Part shown: piece after piece, positions 6,089-14,781 of the stretch
Layout of the letters: every line of letters begins with the position of its first letter
Position numbering within the stretch: the stretch's first letter is position 1
NCBI GenBank assembly: GCA_002441135.1
Contig: DJVJ01000055.1
Location: 1-23,580, forward strand
Length of the DNA: 23,580 nucleotides
Source of the DNA: Caryophanales bacterium UBA6259
GTDB taxonomy: Bacteria > Bacillota > Bacilli > Tepidibacillales > Tepidibacillaceae
Direction: 5' to 3'
The notes under the pieces: model-generated
What the model saw: the letters and a program-made list of their open reading frames with translations, nothing else
What the model was told of the DNA's origin: nothing
Database searches by the model: none
Position numbers and translations under genes: made by a program

Positions 6089-7453
6089 ATGCTAACTAAA
6101 ATCAAAGCTGTTCTAGATAATTATCAAATGATAACAAATGGGAGTCCGATTGTTGTTGGAGTGTCAGGTGGCCCTGATTCAATGGTTTTATTAGAAGTAT
6201 TATCTCAATTAGTTCCTAATCCATTAATAGCTGCTCATCTTAATCATTTGTTTAGGGGAGAAGAAGCGAAAAAGGATGCTGAATTTGTAAGAAATGAGTG
6301 TAACAAAAGAGGAATTAACGCCGTTATTGAAGAATATGATGTTACATCGTATATGTCTGAAACAAGACTAGGAGCACAAGAAGCAGCTAGAGAGGTTCGC
6401 TATCGATTTTATGAAAAGGTAGCTAATAAATGGAATGCAGGTTATATCGCCTTGGGGCATCATCTAGATGATCAAGCAGAAACTGTGATAATGAGAATGA
6501 TTAGAGGAACAGGAATTCAAGGGTTATCAGGAATACCTTATGTTAGAATAAACGAAGATCATAAAATTATTCGACCATTACTAGATGTCACCAAAGAGGA
6601 AATTATTACTTACGCAAATGAACATTTAATTCCGTTTCGTATTGACCAAAGTAATTTATCCACAAAATATGCTCGAAATAAGATGAGACTAGAGGTAATT
6701 CCTTTTTTAAAAAACTATAACTCGAATATTCCTATGCATTTGCACAATTTGGCCAAAGTAGCACAATCCGAAAATGATTATTTAATAAAGGAAGCAAATA
6801 AATCGTTAGAAGCGATTATCATAGAAAAAACAAACAAAAATTATAAGATTAATAATGATCAATTACGGTTAATAGACATTGCTTTACAAAGAAGACTGAT
6901 TCACTTAATATTAAGTTATCTTGGTTTAACCGACCAGGTTCTATTTGTCCATATTGAGCAAATTTTATATCTTGTGGCACAAAACCATCCCTCAAAGAAA
7001 ATTCAATTGCCGGGGATTGTAGTATATCGAAATTATCATGAATTAGTTTTTACCAAAGAGTTAACATATGAGAAAGAAGCTTATAAATATAGTCTTCCAA
7101 TCAATGGAGAAGTAATAATACCAGCCATACATAAAAAAATTCGAACATTAAAGACTGACCAACCACAGCATTATAAGGGTATATGGGCTGTTTTTGATTA
7201 TCAATTATTATCAGAATGTGACTTAGTAGTTAAAACAAGAGAAGCTGGAGATAAAATAAAAAGTATAACTGGTACGAAAAAAATAAAAGATATATTTATT
7301 GATAATAAAATTCCAAAAGAGGATCGAGCAGTGTACCCTCTGATTTGTTGTAATGAACATATCCTATGGATCCCAGAAATAAAGAAATCCAATATGGGAT
7401 TAGTATCAGAAAAAACGCAAGAATATATATATATCTTTGTAGAAGATTTGTAA
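6089..7453 (+). CDS. tilS: tRNA(Ile)-lysidine synthetase
   Basis: A cytoplasmic N-type ATP pyrophosphatase of 454 residues, the usual length for a Bacillus TilS. It converts C34 of the CAU-anticodon tRNA-Ile to lysidine using ATP and lysine, so that the tRNA reads AUA. The PP-loop SGGPDS is at residues 26-31. HLNHLFRGEEA and LGHHLDDQAET follow in the catalytic domain, then RNKMR, and C-terminal domains typical of the long form. Lysidine synthetase is essential in bacteria that use this decoding. AAAGGA lies about 10 nt upstream of the ATG. In B. subtilis it is likewise followed by hpt and ftsH. Confidence 0.96.
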   Translation: MLTKIKAVLDNYQMITNGSPIVVGVSGGPDSMVLLEVLSQLVPNPLIAAHLNHLFRGEEAKKDAEFVRNECNKRGINAVIEEYDVTSYMSETRLGAQEAAREVRYRFYEKVANKWNAGYIALGHHLDDQAETVIMRMIRGTGIQGLSGIPYVRINEDHKIIRPLLDVTKEEIITYANEHLIPFRIDQSNLSTKYARNKMRLEVIPFLKNYNSNIPMHLHNLAKVAQSENDYLIKEANKSLEAIIIEKTNKNYKINNDQLRLIDIALQRRLIHLILSYLGLTDQVLFVHIEQILYLVAQNHPSKKIQLPGIVVYRNYHELVFTKELTYEKEAYKYSLPINGEVIIPAIHKKIRTLKTDQPQHYKGIWAVFDYQLLSECDLVVKTREAGDKIKSITGTKKIKDIFIDNKIPKEDRAVYPLICCNEHILWIPEIKKSNMGLVSEKTQEYIYIFVEDL

Positions 7454-7468
7454 TTTAGTAATAAAAAT

Positions 7469-7496
7469 TTTACATAAGATGTAAATATTATATAAA
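7469..7496 (+). promoter_or_regulatory. Possible sigma-A promoter upstream of hpt
   Basis: TTTACA (7469-7474) and TATAAA (7491-7496) are each one base from consensus and are spaced 16 bp apart in the 80-nt tilS-hpt gap. The predicted start would be about 30 nt before the hpt ATG. A/T-rich sequence makes chance matches likely, so this is tentative. Confidence 0.35.
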
Positions 7497-7533
7497 TGAA
7501 GCAAGAAGAGAATATCATAGGAGGACTATATTA

Positions 7534-8073
7534 ATGGAGAAAGACATCAAGGAAGTCTTAATATCAGCAGAAGAGATTCAAAAAAAGACAGAAGAATTAG
7601 GTGCTCTACTTAGTGAGGAGTACAAAGGCAAAAAGCCACTATTGGTCTGTGTGTTAAAAGGGGCAATTCTATTTATGTCCGATTTAGCAAAGAACATGAC
7701 CATACCATTAGAAATGGACTTTATGGCTGTTTCTAGTTATGGTTCAGCAACCGAATCGTCAGGGGTTGTAAGAATTCTTAAAGATTTAGAGACAGATATT
7801 GAAGGAAGAGATTTGATTATTGTTGAAGACATTATTGATAGTGGATTAACATTGAGCTATTTAATTGATATTTTAAATAGACGAAATATTAATTCTCTTA
7901 AGGTTGTAACCTTATTGGATAAACCTCATCGAAGAACAGTTAATTTAAAACCTGATTATAGTGGATTTGTGATTCCTGATGAGTTTGTTGTTGGTTATGG
8001 TCTAGATTACGCTGAGGTTTATCGTAATTTACCGTATATCGGGATATTAAAACCTGAAGTGTATGAGAGATAA
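7534..8073 (+). CDS. hpt: Hypoxanthine-guanine phosphoribosyltransferase
   Basis: A 179-residue type I phosphoribosyltransferase that salvages hypoxanthine and guanine to IMP and GMP with PRPP. The PRPP-binding signature VEDIIDSGLT is at 97-106, preceded by the beta-strand residues LIIVED. VCVLKGAILFMSDL gives the flexible-loop lead-in, and FVVGYGLDYAEVYRNLPYIG forms the base-binding C-terminal part. Length and sequence match bacillar Hpt. AGGAGG (7519-7524) lies 9 nt before the ATG. In B. subtilis the hpt-ftsH order is the same, and Hpt has been linked to FtsH regulation of sporulation and growth genes. Confidence 0.96.
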   Translation: MEKDIKEVLISAEEIQKKTEELGALLSEEYKGKKPLLVCVLKGAILFMSDLAKNMTIPLEMDFMAVSSYGSATESSGVVRILKDLETDIEGRDLIIVEDIIDSGLTLSYLIDILNRRNINSLKVVTLLDKPHRRTVNLKPDYSGFVIPDEFVVGYGLDYAEVYRNLPYIGILKPEVYER

Positions 8074-8082
8074 CTACATCTA

Positions 8083-8112
8083 TTGTAGGGATATTTTTTT
8101 CTATGATACAAT
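8083..8112 (+). promoter_or_regulatory. Weak candidate promoter for ftsH
   Basis: TTGTAG (8083-8088) and TACAAT (8107-8112) are separated by 18 bp in the hpt-ftsH gap. The -10 is one base off consensus, but the -35 matches in only three positions. B. subtilis ftsH has its own sigma-A promoter here, so a promoter is expected, but this precise choice is uncertain. Confidence 0.35.
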
Positions 8113-8142
8113 ATTATAAGCATTAAGAGAGGAGGTAAGAGA

Positions 8143-10122
8143 TTGAACCGTTTTGTTCGTAATACTGGTTTCTACTTATTAATATTCTTACTAACAGTTG
8201 GAATTGTTAGCTTTTTTACAAAGCCCACGACAACTACGGAGCAGATCCCTTATACCACATTTCAGCAAGAGTTAATGGATGGTCAATATAATGAGATTAC
8301 AGCTCGTCCTGATCAACTAACCTACCGTATAGAAGGTACTTATAAAGGTGATGAACAGAAAAAGTTCTATACCAATGCACCTTTTAGTGAAGGTTTTATT
8401 GAAATGCTGACGGAAGCTCCTGTAAATAAACTGGATTTTCTAGAGCCTAAACGGGATTCGATTTGGATAACATTTTTAACCTCAGTTATTCCTTTTATCT
8501 TAATTTTTGTTTTATTTTTCTTTTTATTAAACCAGGCACAAGGTGGCGGAAGCAAGGTAATGAATTTCGGCAAAAGCCGAGCTCGTTTATATAATGAAGA
8601 GAAGAAAAAGGTTACTTTTAAGGATGTAGCTGGTGCTGATGAGGAAAAGGAAGAATTAGTTGAAGTTGTTCAATTCTTGCAGGATCCAAGGAAATTCTCT
8701 AATTTGGGTGCAAGAATTCCTAAGGGAGTCTTATTAGTAGGACCTCCTGGAACCGGTAAAACTTTACTAGCGAGAGCAGTTGCCGGTGAAGCGGGAGTTC
8801 CATTTTTTAGTATCAGTGGTTCTGATTTTGTTGAGATGTTTGTTGGTGTAGGAGCTTCTAGGGTGCGTGATCTTTTTGAAAATGCGAAAAAAAACTCACC
8901 ATGTATTATATTTATTGATGAGATTGATGCTGTTGGAAGACAGCGTGGTGCTGGATTAGGTGGAGGACATGATGAAAGAGAGCAAACACTAAACCAGCTT
9001 TTAGTGGAAATGGATGGATTTAGTGCCAATGAAGGAATTATTATTGTAGCTGCTACGAATCGTCCAGACATTCTAGACCCTGCTTTATTAAGACCTGGAA
9101 GATTTGACAGACAAGTAACAGTCGATCGCCCTGATGTTAAGGGTAGAGAAGCAATTTTACATGTTCATGCTAGGAATAAGCCGCTATCAAAAGATGTAAA
9201 ATTAGATGTTATTGCTCGAAGAACTCCTGGTTTTACAGGTGCAGATTTAGAAAATTTAATCAACGAAGCCGCATTGTTAACAGCGAGGAAAAATTTAAAA
9301 GAAGTAACAATGGTTGAAGTTGATGAAGCAATTGACCGTGTTATTGCAGGTCCAGAAAAGAAAAGTCGCTTAATTAGTGAAAAAGAAAAGAAAATTGTTG
9401 CTTACCATGAAGCAGGTCATACAGTAGTTGGGTATCATTTGAAACATGCGGATCAGGTGCATAAAGTTACTGTTGTTCCTAGAGGTAGTGCTGGTGGTTA
9501 TACGGTAATGTTACCGAAGGAAGATCGTTATTTTATGACTAAGCCGGAATTATTAGATCGAATTGTTGGTTTGTTAGGTGGGCGTGTCGCTGAGGAATTG
9601 GTTCTTGGTGAAGTGAGTACAGGTGCTCATAATGATTTTGAGCGGGCCACTGGTATCGCAAGAAAAATGGTTACCGAATTTGGTATGAGCGAAAAGCTTG
9701 GACCTATGCAGTTTGGTCATGGCCAAGGGCAGGTTTTCCTAGGCAGGGATTTCAATCGTGAAGCTAATTATAGTGATAAAATTGCTTATGAGATTGATTT
9801 AGAAATTCGAAGTATTATTGAGGAAAGCTATGCACGTTGTAAAGCTGTTTTAACAGAGCATAGAGATAACTTAGAGCTCATTGCCCAGACCTTAATGGTA
9901 CATGAAACCCTTGATGCTGAAGGAATCAAACAATTAATTGAAACAGGGAAATTAGAAGCAAAACCAGAAACAGTAGAAGATAAAGGCTCTTTAAAGGTGC
10001 AGATTCAGAAAAAGGATCATCGACAAGATCAAGAATTAAACTTTAAAGATGAGCAAAAAGCAGAAATGGAAAAAGCAAATAATAAAGCTGATGATGGCAA
10101 TGGGGATGAAATAAAGGAATAA
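8143..10122 (+). CDS. ftsH: ATP-dependent zinc metalloprotease FtsH
   Basis: A 659-residue membrane AAA+ protease that degrades misfolded membrane proteins and selected regulators. Two membrane helices (about 9-27 and 108-130) flank an extracytoplasmic domain. The AAA module has Walker A GPPGTGKT (200-207), Walker B IIFIDEID and the second region of homology ending in RPGRFDR. The zinc site is HEAGH (H422, H426, catalytic E423) with D498 as third ligand in HNDFERAT. The last 50 residues or so are highly charged and low-complexity, a variable tail in this family. The start is TTG at 8143, with GAGGAGGT 7 nt upstream. No in-frame ATG near it would keep the first membrane helix. Confidence 0.98.
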   Translation: MNRFVRNTGFYLLIFLLTVGIVSFFTKPTTTTEQIPYTTFQQELMDGQYNEITARPDQLTYRIEGTYKGDEQKKFYTNAPFSEGFIEMLTEAPVNKLDFLEPKRDSIWITFLTSVIPFILIFVLFFFLLNQAQGGGSKVMNFGKSRARLYNEEKKKVTFKDVAGADEEKEELVEVVQFLQDPRKFSNLGARIPKGVLLVGPPGTGKTLLARAVAGEAGVPFFSISGSDFVEMFVGVGASRVRDLFENAKKNSPCIIFIDEIDAVGRQRGAGLGGGHDEREQTLNQLLVEMDGFSANEGIIIVAATNRPDILDPALLRPGRFDRQVTVDRPDVKGREAILHVHARNKPLSKDVKLDVIARRTPGFTGADLENLINEAALLTARKNLKEVTMVEVDEAIDRVIAGPEKKSRLISEKEKKIVAYHEAGHTVVGYHLKHADQVHKVTVVPRGSAGGYTVMLPKEDRYFMTKPELLDRIVGLLGGRVAEELVLGEVSTGAHNDFERATGIARKMVTEFGMSEKLGPMQFGHGQGQVFLGRDFNREANYSDKIAYEIDLEIRSIIEESYARCKAVLTEHRDNLELIAQTLMVHETLDAEGIKQLIETGKLEAKPETVEDKGSLKVQIQKKDHRQDQELNFKDEQKAEMEKANNKADDGNGDEIKE

Positions 10123-10143
10123 AGGGCACTTAGGTGCCTTTTA
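10122..10143 (+). terminator. Terminator after ftsH
   Basis: AAGGGCAC (10122-10129) pairs with GTGCCTTT (one G-T pair) around a short loop, followed by a short, interrupted T-run (TTTTATTTACTT). It starts at the ftsH stop codon. The weak T-tract suggests partial read-through into fhs. Confidence 0.6.
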
Positions 10144-10205
10144 TTTACTTTATATAGCGTTTTAACGCGTCTATGTCTTATAGAAAAAAATAAGGAGTGG
10201 TTAGA

Positions 10206-11891
10206 ATGGCAGAGAAATCCTTCTTAACGGACATCGAGATTGCACAGCAAGCGAATATGAAGAAAATCACTGAGGTTTCTAGGGGAATTGGTATTGATGA
10301 CGAAGAATTAGAGCTTTATGGTAATTACAAGGCTAAGGTTTCATTGGATTTATTAAAGCGCTTACATGACAAGGAGGATGGGAAACTAATTCTTGTTACT
10401 GCTATAAGTCCAACTCCAGCAGGAGAAGGAAAATCGACTGTAACTGTTGGGCTTGGTCAAGCTTTTAATAAGATTGGCAAAAAAGCCATTATTGCTCTAA
10501 GAGAACCATCTCTAGGGCCAAGTATGGGAATTAAAGGTGGAGCAGCTGGAGGTGGTTATTCTCAGGTCGTTCCAATGGAGGATATTAACTTACATTTTAC
10601 TGGAGATATTCATGCCATTACAACGGCTCATAATGCGCTGTCCGCACTCATAGATAATCATATTCAGCAGGGAAATGAATTAAATATTGATTCAAGACGC
10701 GTAATCTGGAAACGGGTATTAGATTTAAATGACCGTGCATTAAGAAATATTGTTATTGGATTAGGTGGACCGATTCAAGGGGTGCCAAGAGAAGACGGTT
10801 TTGATATAACTGTTGCTTCTGAAGTTATGGCGATTTTGTGTTTGGCAGATGGTTTACAGGATTTGAAGGAACGCTTAAGTAGAATAGTAGTTGCCTATAA
10901 CTATGAAAAGCAACCAATTACTGTAAAAGACTTGGGTGCACAGGGTGCAATGGCTTTATTATTAAAGGATGCAATTAAGCCTAATTTAGTTCAAACTCTT
11001 GAGAACACGCCTGCTTTTATTCATGGAGGTCCTTTTGCAAATATTGCTCATGGAACAAACAGTATATTAGCTACGAAGATGGCATTAAAGCTAGCGGATT
11101 ACACAGTAACAGAGGCAGGCTTTGGAGCGGATTTGGGTGCGGAGAAGTTCTTCCATATTGCTTCTCATTATGCTGGTTATAAACCAAGTGCAGTGGTCAT
11201 CGTTGCAACAGTAAGAGCGCTTAAAATGCATGGTGGTGTAGCGAAGACTGATCTTGGAATTGAAAATGTAGAAGCTCTTAGAAAAGGATTCGCAAATTTA
11301 GAAAAACACATGGATACCATTGGGCGTTTTGGTATACCTTTTGTTGTAGCAATCAATCGTTTTGTAAATGATACAGAGAATGAGGTTCAGGAACTATTTA
11401 ATTTAGTAAAAGAAAAGGGTGCATCTGTAGCCATTGCTGAAGTATGGGAAAAAGGTGGCGATGGTGGTACTGCTTTAGCAAATGAATTAGTAAATGTCAT
11501 TGAGAAAAGCCAGAAGACACATGCTCCACTATATAATGTGAACCAAAGCATTGAAGAAAAAATTGAGGCAATTGTCAAAAATGTATATGGAGGAATTGGT
11601 GTAGAATTAACCAGTAAGGCGAAAAAACAAATCCAAGACTTTAAAGCGGCTGGCTGGGACAATTTACCGATTTGTATGGCAAAAACTCAATATTCCCTGT
11701 CCGATGATCCTTCTCTTCTTGGAAGGCCAGAGGGTTTTAAGATTACTGTTCGGGAATTTAAGCCATCCATTGGTGCAGGATTTATTGTTGCATTAACAGG
11801 TGATGTAATGACAATGCCTGGTTTACCAAAGAAACCAGCAGCATTAAATATGGATATTGACGAAAATGGGGTAATTAAAGGGTTGTTTTAA
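10206..11891 (+). CDS. fhs: Formate-tetrahydrofolate ligase
   Basis: A 561-residue cytoplasmic enzyme that makes 10-formyl-THF from formate, THF and ATP. The P-loop TPAGEGKST is at 70-78. PSLGPSMGIKGGAAGGGYSQ and the HFTGDIHAI stretch are signature segments, and EAGFGADLGAEKF and RFGIPFVVAINRF are also typical. Length fits the family (about 556-560). The ATG at 10206 has AAGGAG ending 8 nt upstream; the GTG at 10197 overlaps that site. B. subtilis lacks fhs, and here it sits alone between two terminators, between ftsH and coaX. With the fol genes nearby it points to formate-fed one-carbon metabolism. I see no clear promoter in the 60-nt gap before it. Confidence 0.97.
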   Translation: MAEKSFLTDIEIAQQANMKKITEVSRGIGIDDEELELYGNYKAKVSLDLLKRLHDKEDGKLILVTAISPTPAGEGKSTVTVGLGQAFNKIGKKAIIALREPSLGPSMGIKGGAAGGGYSQVVPMEDINLHFTGDIHAITTAHNALSALIDNHIQQGNELNIDSRRVIWKRVLDLNDRALRNIVIGLGGPIQGVPREDGFDITVASEVMAILCLADGLQDLKERLSRIVVAYNYEKQPITVKDLGAQGAMALLLKDAIKPNLVQTLENTPAFIHGGPFANIAHGTNSILATKMALKLADYTVTEAGFGADLGAEKFFHIASHYAGYKPSAVVIVATVRALKMHGGVAKTDLGIENVEALRKGFANLEKHMDTIGRFGIPFVVAINRFVNDTENEVQELFNLVKEKGASVAIAEVWEKGGDGGTALANELVNVIEKSQKTHAPLYNVNQSIEEKIEAIVKNVYGGIGVELTSKAKKQIQDFKAAGWDNLPICMAKTQYSLSDDPSLLGRPEGFKITVREFKPSIGAGFIVALTGDVMTMPGLPKKPAALNMDIDENGVIKGLF

Positions 11892-11958
11892 GCTTGTTCA
11901 AGGTTATTTTAATCAGATAGAAATGTATTCCTATCAAAAATAAGATCAGCTAATAAAT

Positions 11959-11994
11959 GGGATTCTGTTGAGTATAACAGAATCCCGTGTTTTT
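11959..11994 (+). terminator. Strong terminator after fhs
   Basis: GGGATTCTGTT (11959-11969) and AACAGAATCCC (11976-11986) form a perfect 11-bp stem with a 6-nt loop, followed by GTGTTTTTT. It ends the fhs transcript. Confidence 0.92.
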
Positions 11995-12046
11995 TAACGA
12001 ATTGGAAAACATAATGGAAATCATGAGTATTAAGTACGGCTTATAG

Positions 12047-12075
12047 TTGCCTAACCGGTGATGAATTGATAATAT
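12047..12075 (+). promoter_or_regulatory. Tentative promoter for the coaX operon
   Basis: A strong terminator lies upstream, so a promoter for coaX is expected between 11995 and 12125. The best match I see is TTGCCT (12047-12052), 17 bp, TAATAT (12070-12075), each matching four of six consensus bases. The rest of this gap shows nothing else recognisable. Confidence 0.3.
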
Positions 12076-12125
12076 TAATTCAGATAAATGGAAACTTAAT
12101 TTGTGAATGATAGGTGGTTATGAAA

Positions 12126-12896
12126 ATGATCCTAGTAATTGACGTAGGAAATACAAATACAGTAATTGGTATCTATAAAGATAGCGAATTAGTAGAGCAT
12201 TTTCGAATTTCTTCTGATAAGGAAAAAACGACAGATGAATATGGTATGTTAATTAAACAATTAGTCGAATATAATGGCATATTAATGAGTGAAATTAAAG
12301 GAGCGATTATCTCATCTGTTGTACCACCGTTGATATATACCTTTGAAAAAGTAATAAAAAAATACTTTGAGATTAATCCTCTTATCATTGGACCCGGAGT
12401 AAAGACAGGGATGAATATTCGTGTTGAAAATCCGAGAGAAGTTGGCGCCGATCGGATAGTAAATGCTGTTGCGGGAATTGAACTTTATGGAAAACCATTA
12501 ATCATTGTTGATTTTGGTACAGCTACTACATTTTGTTTAGTAGATGAGAATGGTGCCTACCAGGGAGGAGCGATAGCTCCGGGTATAGGAATTTCAACAG
12601 AAGCTCTTTACCAAAAAGCAGCAAAGCTACCTAGAATAGAATTAAATAAACCAACTGATGTAGTTGGAAAAAACACTATTTCAGCGATGCAATCAGGAAT
12701 CATCTTTGGTTTTGCTGGACAAGTTGATGCTATCGTTGAGCGAATGAAAAAAAAATCAACACTTAATCCAAAGGTAATCGCCACAGGGGGGTTAGCAAGC
12801 TTAATCGCTTCTGAATCAAACACGATAGATATTATTAATCCTTTTTTAACCTTAGAAGGCTTACGAATTATTTATGAACGTAACCAAGGTGAATAA
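12126..12896 (+). CDS. coaX: Type III pantothenate kinase
   Basis: A 256-residue ASKHA-fold kinase that phosphorylates pantothenate, the first step of CoA synthesis. The N-terminus MILVIDVGNTNTVIGIY is the family phosphate-binding motif. ENPREVGADRIVNAVAG and IVDFGTATTFCLVD follow as catalytic and nucleotide-binding segments, then GGAIAPGIGIS and ATGGLA. I chose the ATG at 12126 because AGGTGG (12112-12117) lies 8 nt upstream and the protein then begins like other CoaX proteins. The GTG at 12114 and the ATG at 12120 overlap or crowd that site. It heads a unit with hslO and yacD as in B. subtilis. Confidence 0.96.
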   Translation: MILVIDVGNTNTVIGIYKDSELVEHFRISSDKEKTTDEYGMLIKQLVEYNGILMSEIKGAIISSVVPPLIYTFEKVIKKYFEINPLIIGPGVKTGMNIRVENPREVGADRIVNAVAGIELYGKPLIIVDFGTATTFCLVDENGAYQGGAIAPGIGISTEALYQKAAKLPRIELNKPTDVVGKNTISAMQSGIIFGFAGQVDAIVERMKKKSTLNPKVIATGGLASLIASESNTIDIINPFLTLEGLRIIYERNQGE

Positions 12897-12926
12897 AATG
12901 GTTAAACTAAATGGAATAAGAAAATG

Positions 12927-12953
12927 AGAGGATCCAGATTGGGGTCCTTTTCC
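12927..12953 (+). terminator. Weak terminator-like hairpin between coaX and hslO
   Basis: AGGATCC (12929-12935) pairs with GGGTCCT (12942-12948) with one T-G pair and a 6-nt loop. It is followed by TTTTCC rather than a full T-tract. It probably attenuates rather than stops transcription into hslO. Confidence 0.45.
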
Positions 12954-12985
12954 ATTGATTATAGGATGAAATTAGGGAGGATATT

Positions 12986-13867
12986 ATGAAAGACTATTTA
13001 ATAAAAGCACTTGTCTTTGATGGGAAAGTAAGGGCGTATGCAACAAACACAACAATTCTGGTAAATGAACTTCAAAAAAGTCATGATACATGGCCAACTG
13101 TTAGTGCTGCTTTAGGGCGAACAGCTACTGTGGGTGCGATGATGGGCGCAATGTTAAAGGGAGATGAACGGGTAACAATTCAAATGAAATCAGATGGCCC
13201 TATTGAGCAAATTGTGGTTGATGCTAATGCAAAGGGAGAAGTAAGGGGATATGTTAATAATCCACATGTAGATCTTCCTTTGAATAGCAAGGGAAAACTA
13301 GATGTTGCTGGAGTGGTTGGTGATGGGTATCTATATGTTATCAAAGATTTAGGGCTTAAAGAACCCTATCGTGGAAGTGTCCCAATCGTTTCTGGAGAAA
13401 TAGGGGAAGATTTTACTTATTATTTTACATATTCCGAGCAGACGCCTTCTGCTGTTGCAGTAGGGGTGTTAGTAAATCCAGATCATACAATAAGAGCGGC
13501 TGGTGGTTTTATTATTCAAGTAATGCCTGGTTTAGAAGAAGAACAGATCGCTGAGCTAGAAGAGACATTATCAAAGCTTCCCACAGTTTCTTCTATGATA
13601 GATCAAGGGGATTCTCCTGAACAAATTTTGGAGAAATTATTCAAAAATGAGTTTAAAGTGCTAGAGCGACAAGAAATTCAGTTTAAATGTAATTGTTCAC
13701 ATGAACGTATTTATCAAATGCTTGTTAGTTTAGGTATAGAGGAAATTGAGGATATGATAGCGAAGGAAGAAAATGCAGAAGTAGTTTGTCATTTCTGTAA
13801 TACAAAGTATCAGTACAATAAAGAGGATTTACATGGTATTGTCCAAGATTTGCAAAAAGAAAAATAA
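12986..13867 (+). CDS. hslO: Redox-regulated chaperone Hsp33
   Basis: A 293-residue cytoplasmic holdase chaperone activated by oxidation. The C-terminal redox switch has the four zinc-binding cysteines in the CxC...CxxC arrangement: C235, C237, C268 and C271. The N-terminal domain shows the family's GAMMGAMLKGDERVTIQ and DGPIEQIVVDANAKGEVRGY segments. AGGGAGG is 5 nt before the ATG. The position between coaX and the yacD-type foldase is the same as in B. subtilis. Confidence 0.97.
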   Translation: MKDYLIKALVFDGKVRAYATNTTILVNELQKSHDTWPTVSAALGRTATVGAMMGAMLKGDERVTIQMKSDGPIEQIVVDANAKGEVRGYVNNPHVDLPLNSKGKLDVAGVVGDGYLYVIKDLGLKEPYRGSVPIVSGEIGEDFTYYFTYSEQTPSAVAVGVLVNPDHTIRAAGGFIIQVMPGLEEEQIAELEETLSKLPTVSSMIDQGDSPEQILEKLFKNEFKVLERQEIQFKCNCSHERIYQMLVSLGIEEIEDMIAKEENAEVVCHFCNTKYQYNKEDLHGIVQDLQKEK

Positions 13868-13880
13868 GGAGTAGGTTAAC

Positions 13881-14771
13881 ATGAGGAGAGAGAGAACATA
13901 TCAGATTGTTATTACTTTTTTAGCTATTATTATTTTGGCAATGGGTATTTATCAGTATAGTAGTGGAGATAAGAAAATCGCAACAATTGGAAATGTGGAT
14001 ATCTCTGAGGACACTTTTGTTTCTGAATTAAAAAGAGTTTATGGAAAAGAAGTTTTAGATGAAATGATTAATAAAAAAGTAGTTTATATGATTGCCGAAA
14101 AAAACCAGATCACAGTGGACGAAAAGGAAGTCACTAGGCAATATGATGAGCTGAGAAAAGGTTATAGCTCAGAGGATGAGTTTGTTGAATATTTACGTGA
14201 CCAAATGGGCTGGACCAAAAATCAATTATTAGAGAATATAAAGTTTTATATTTTATGGGAAGAAATTGCGACAAAGGATGTTGTGATTGAGGAGGAACAA
14301 ATTCAATCCTACTATGATGAAAATGTGGACTTTTATACTGATCCTGAGAGCTTTCATATTGAACAAATTATAGTGACTACCTTAGATGAGGCAAATCAAT
14401 TGTTAAGTGAATTAAATAATGGATCTAATTTTAATACATTGGCAAAAGAGTTATCAATGGATGTACTTAGTGCCTCTAATGGTGGAGATATTGGTTTTGT
14501 CTCGGAAAATGATTATGCTATTGATGCAGCAATATTGAAAGAAGCAGGAACTCTTGAATTAAATGAAATAAGTTCACCAATTGAACTTGATGAAGGATAT
14601 GCGGTTATTCGCGTAATTGAGTATAAAGAAGAAACTCAAATACCTTTAGAAGAGGTCAAGGGAGAAATACGAAGAGAGTTAGCATTAAAACAAGTGGATT
14701 CCTTACCCGAGATTTTGAAGCAACTGAAGGAGGATATCGGTGTGGAAGTTTATGATTCCACAATAGAGTAG
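13881..14771 (+). CDS. yacD: Membrane-anchored PpiC-type foldase (YacD-like)
   Basis: A 296-residue protein with a single N-terminal hydrophobic segment (about 8-26), then an N-terminal chaperone-like region and a parvulin domain (about 155-255). The parvulin domain shows FHIEQIIV, GSNFNTLAKELS, NGGDIGFV and EGYAVIRV. There is no lipobox cysteine after the hydrophobic segment. It is therefore probably signal-anchored on the outer face of the membrane, unlike the lipoprotein PrsA. It would assist folding of exported proteins by peptidyl-prolyl isomerisation. AAGGAG lies 9 nt before the ATG. It follows hslO by 13 nt and precedes pabB by 10 nt. B. subtilis has cysK at this point, and it is missing here. 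Confidence 0.85.
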   Translation: MRRERTYQIVITFLAIIILAMGIYQYSSGDKKIATIGNVDISEDTFVSELKRVYGKEVLDEMINKKVVYMIAEKNQITVDEKEVTRQYDELRKGYSSEDEFVEYLRDQMGWTKNQLLENIKFYILWEEIATKDVVIEEEQIQSYYDENVDFYTDPESFHIEQIIVTTLDEANQLLSELNNGSNFNTLAKELSMDVLSASNGGDIGFVSENDYAIDAAILKEAGTLELNEISSPIELDEGYAVIRVIEYKEETQIPLEEVKGEIRRELALKQVDSLPEILKQLKEDIGVEVYDSTIE

Positions 14772-14781
14772 GGGTGAAAAT

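Noticed and set aside
8670..9071. Antisense reading frames, for example 133 codons opposite ftsH and 125 codons opposite greA
   Set aside because: They lie wholly opposite well-supported genes, lack ribosome binding sites and have compositions expected of antisense shadow frames.
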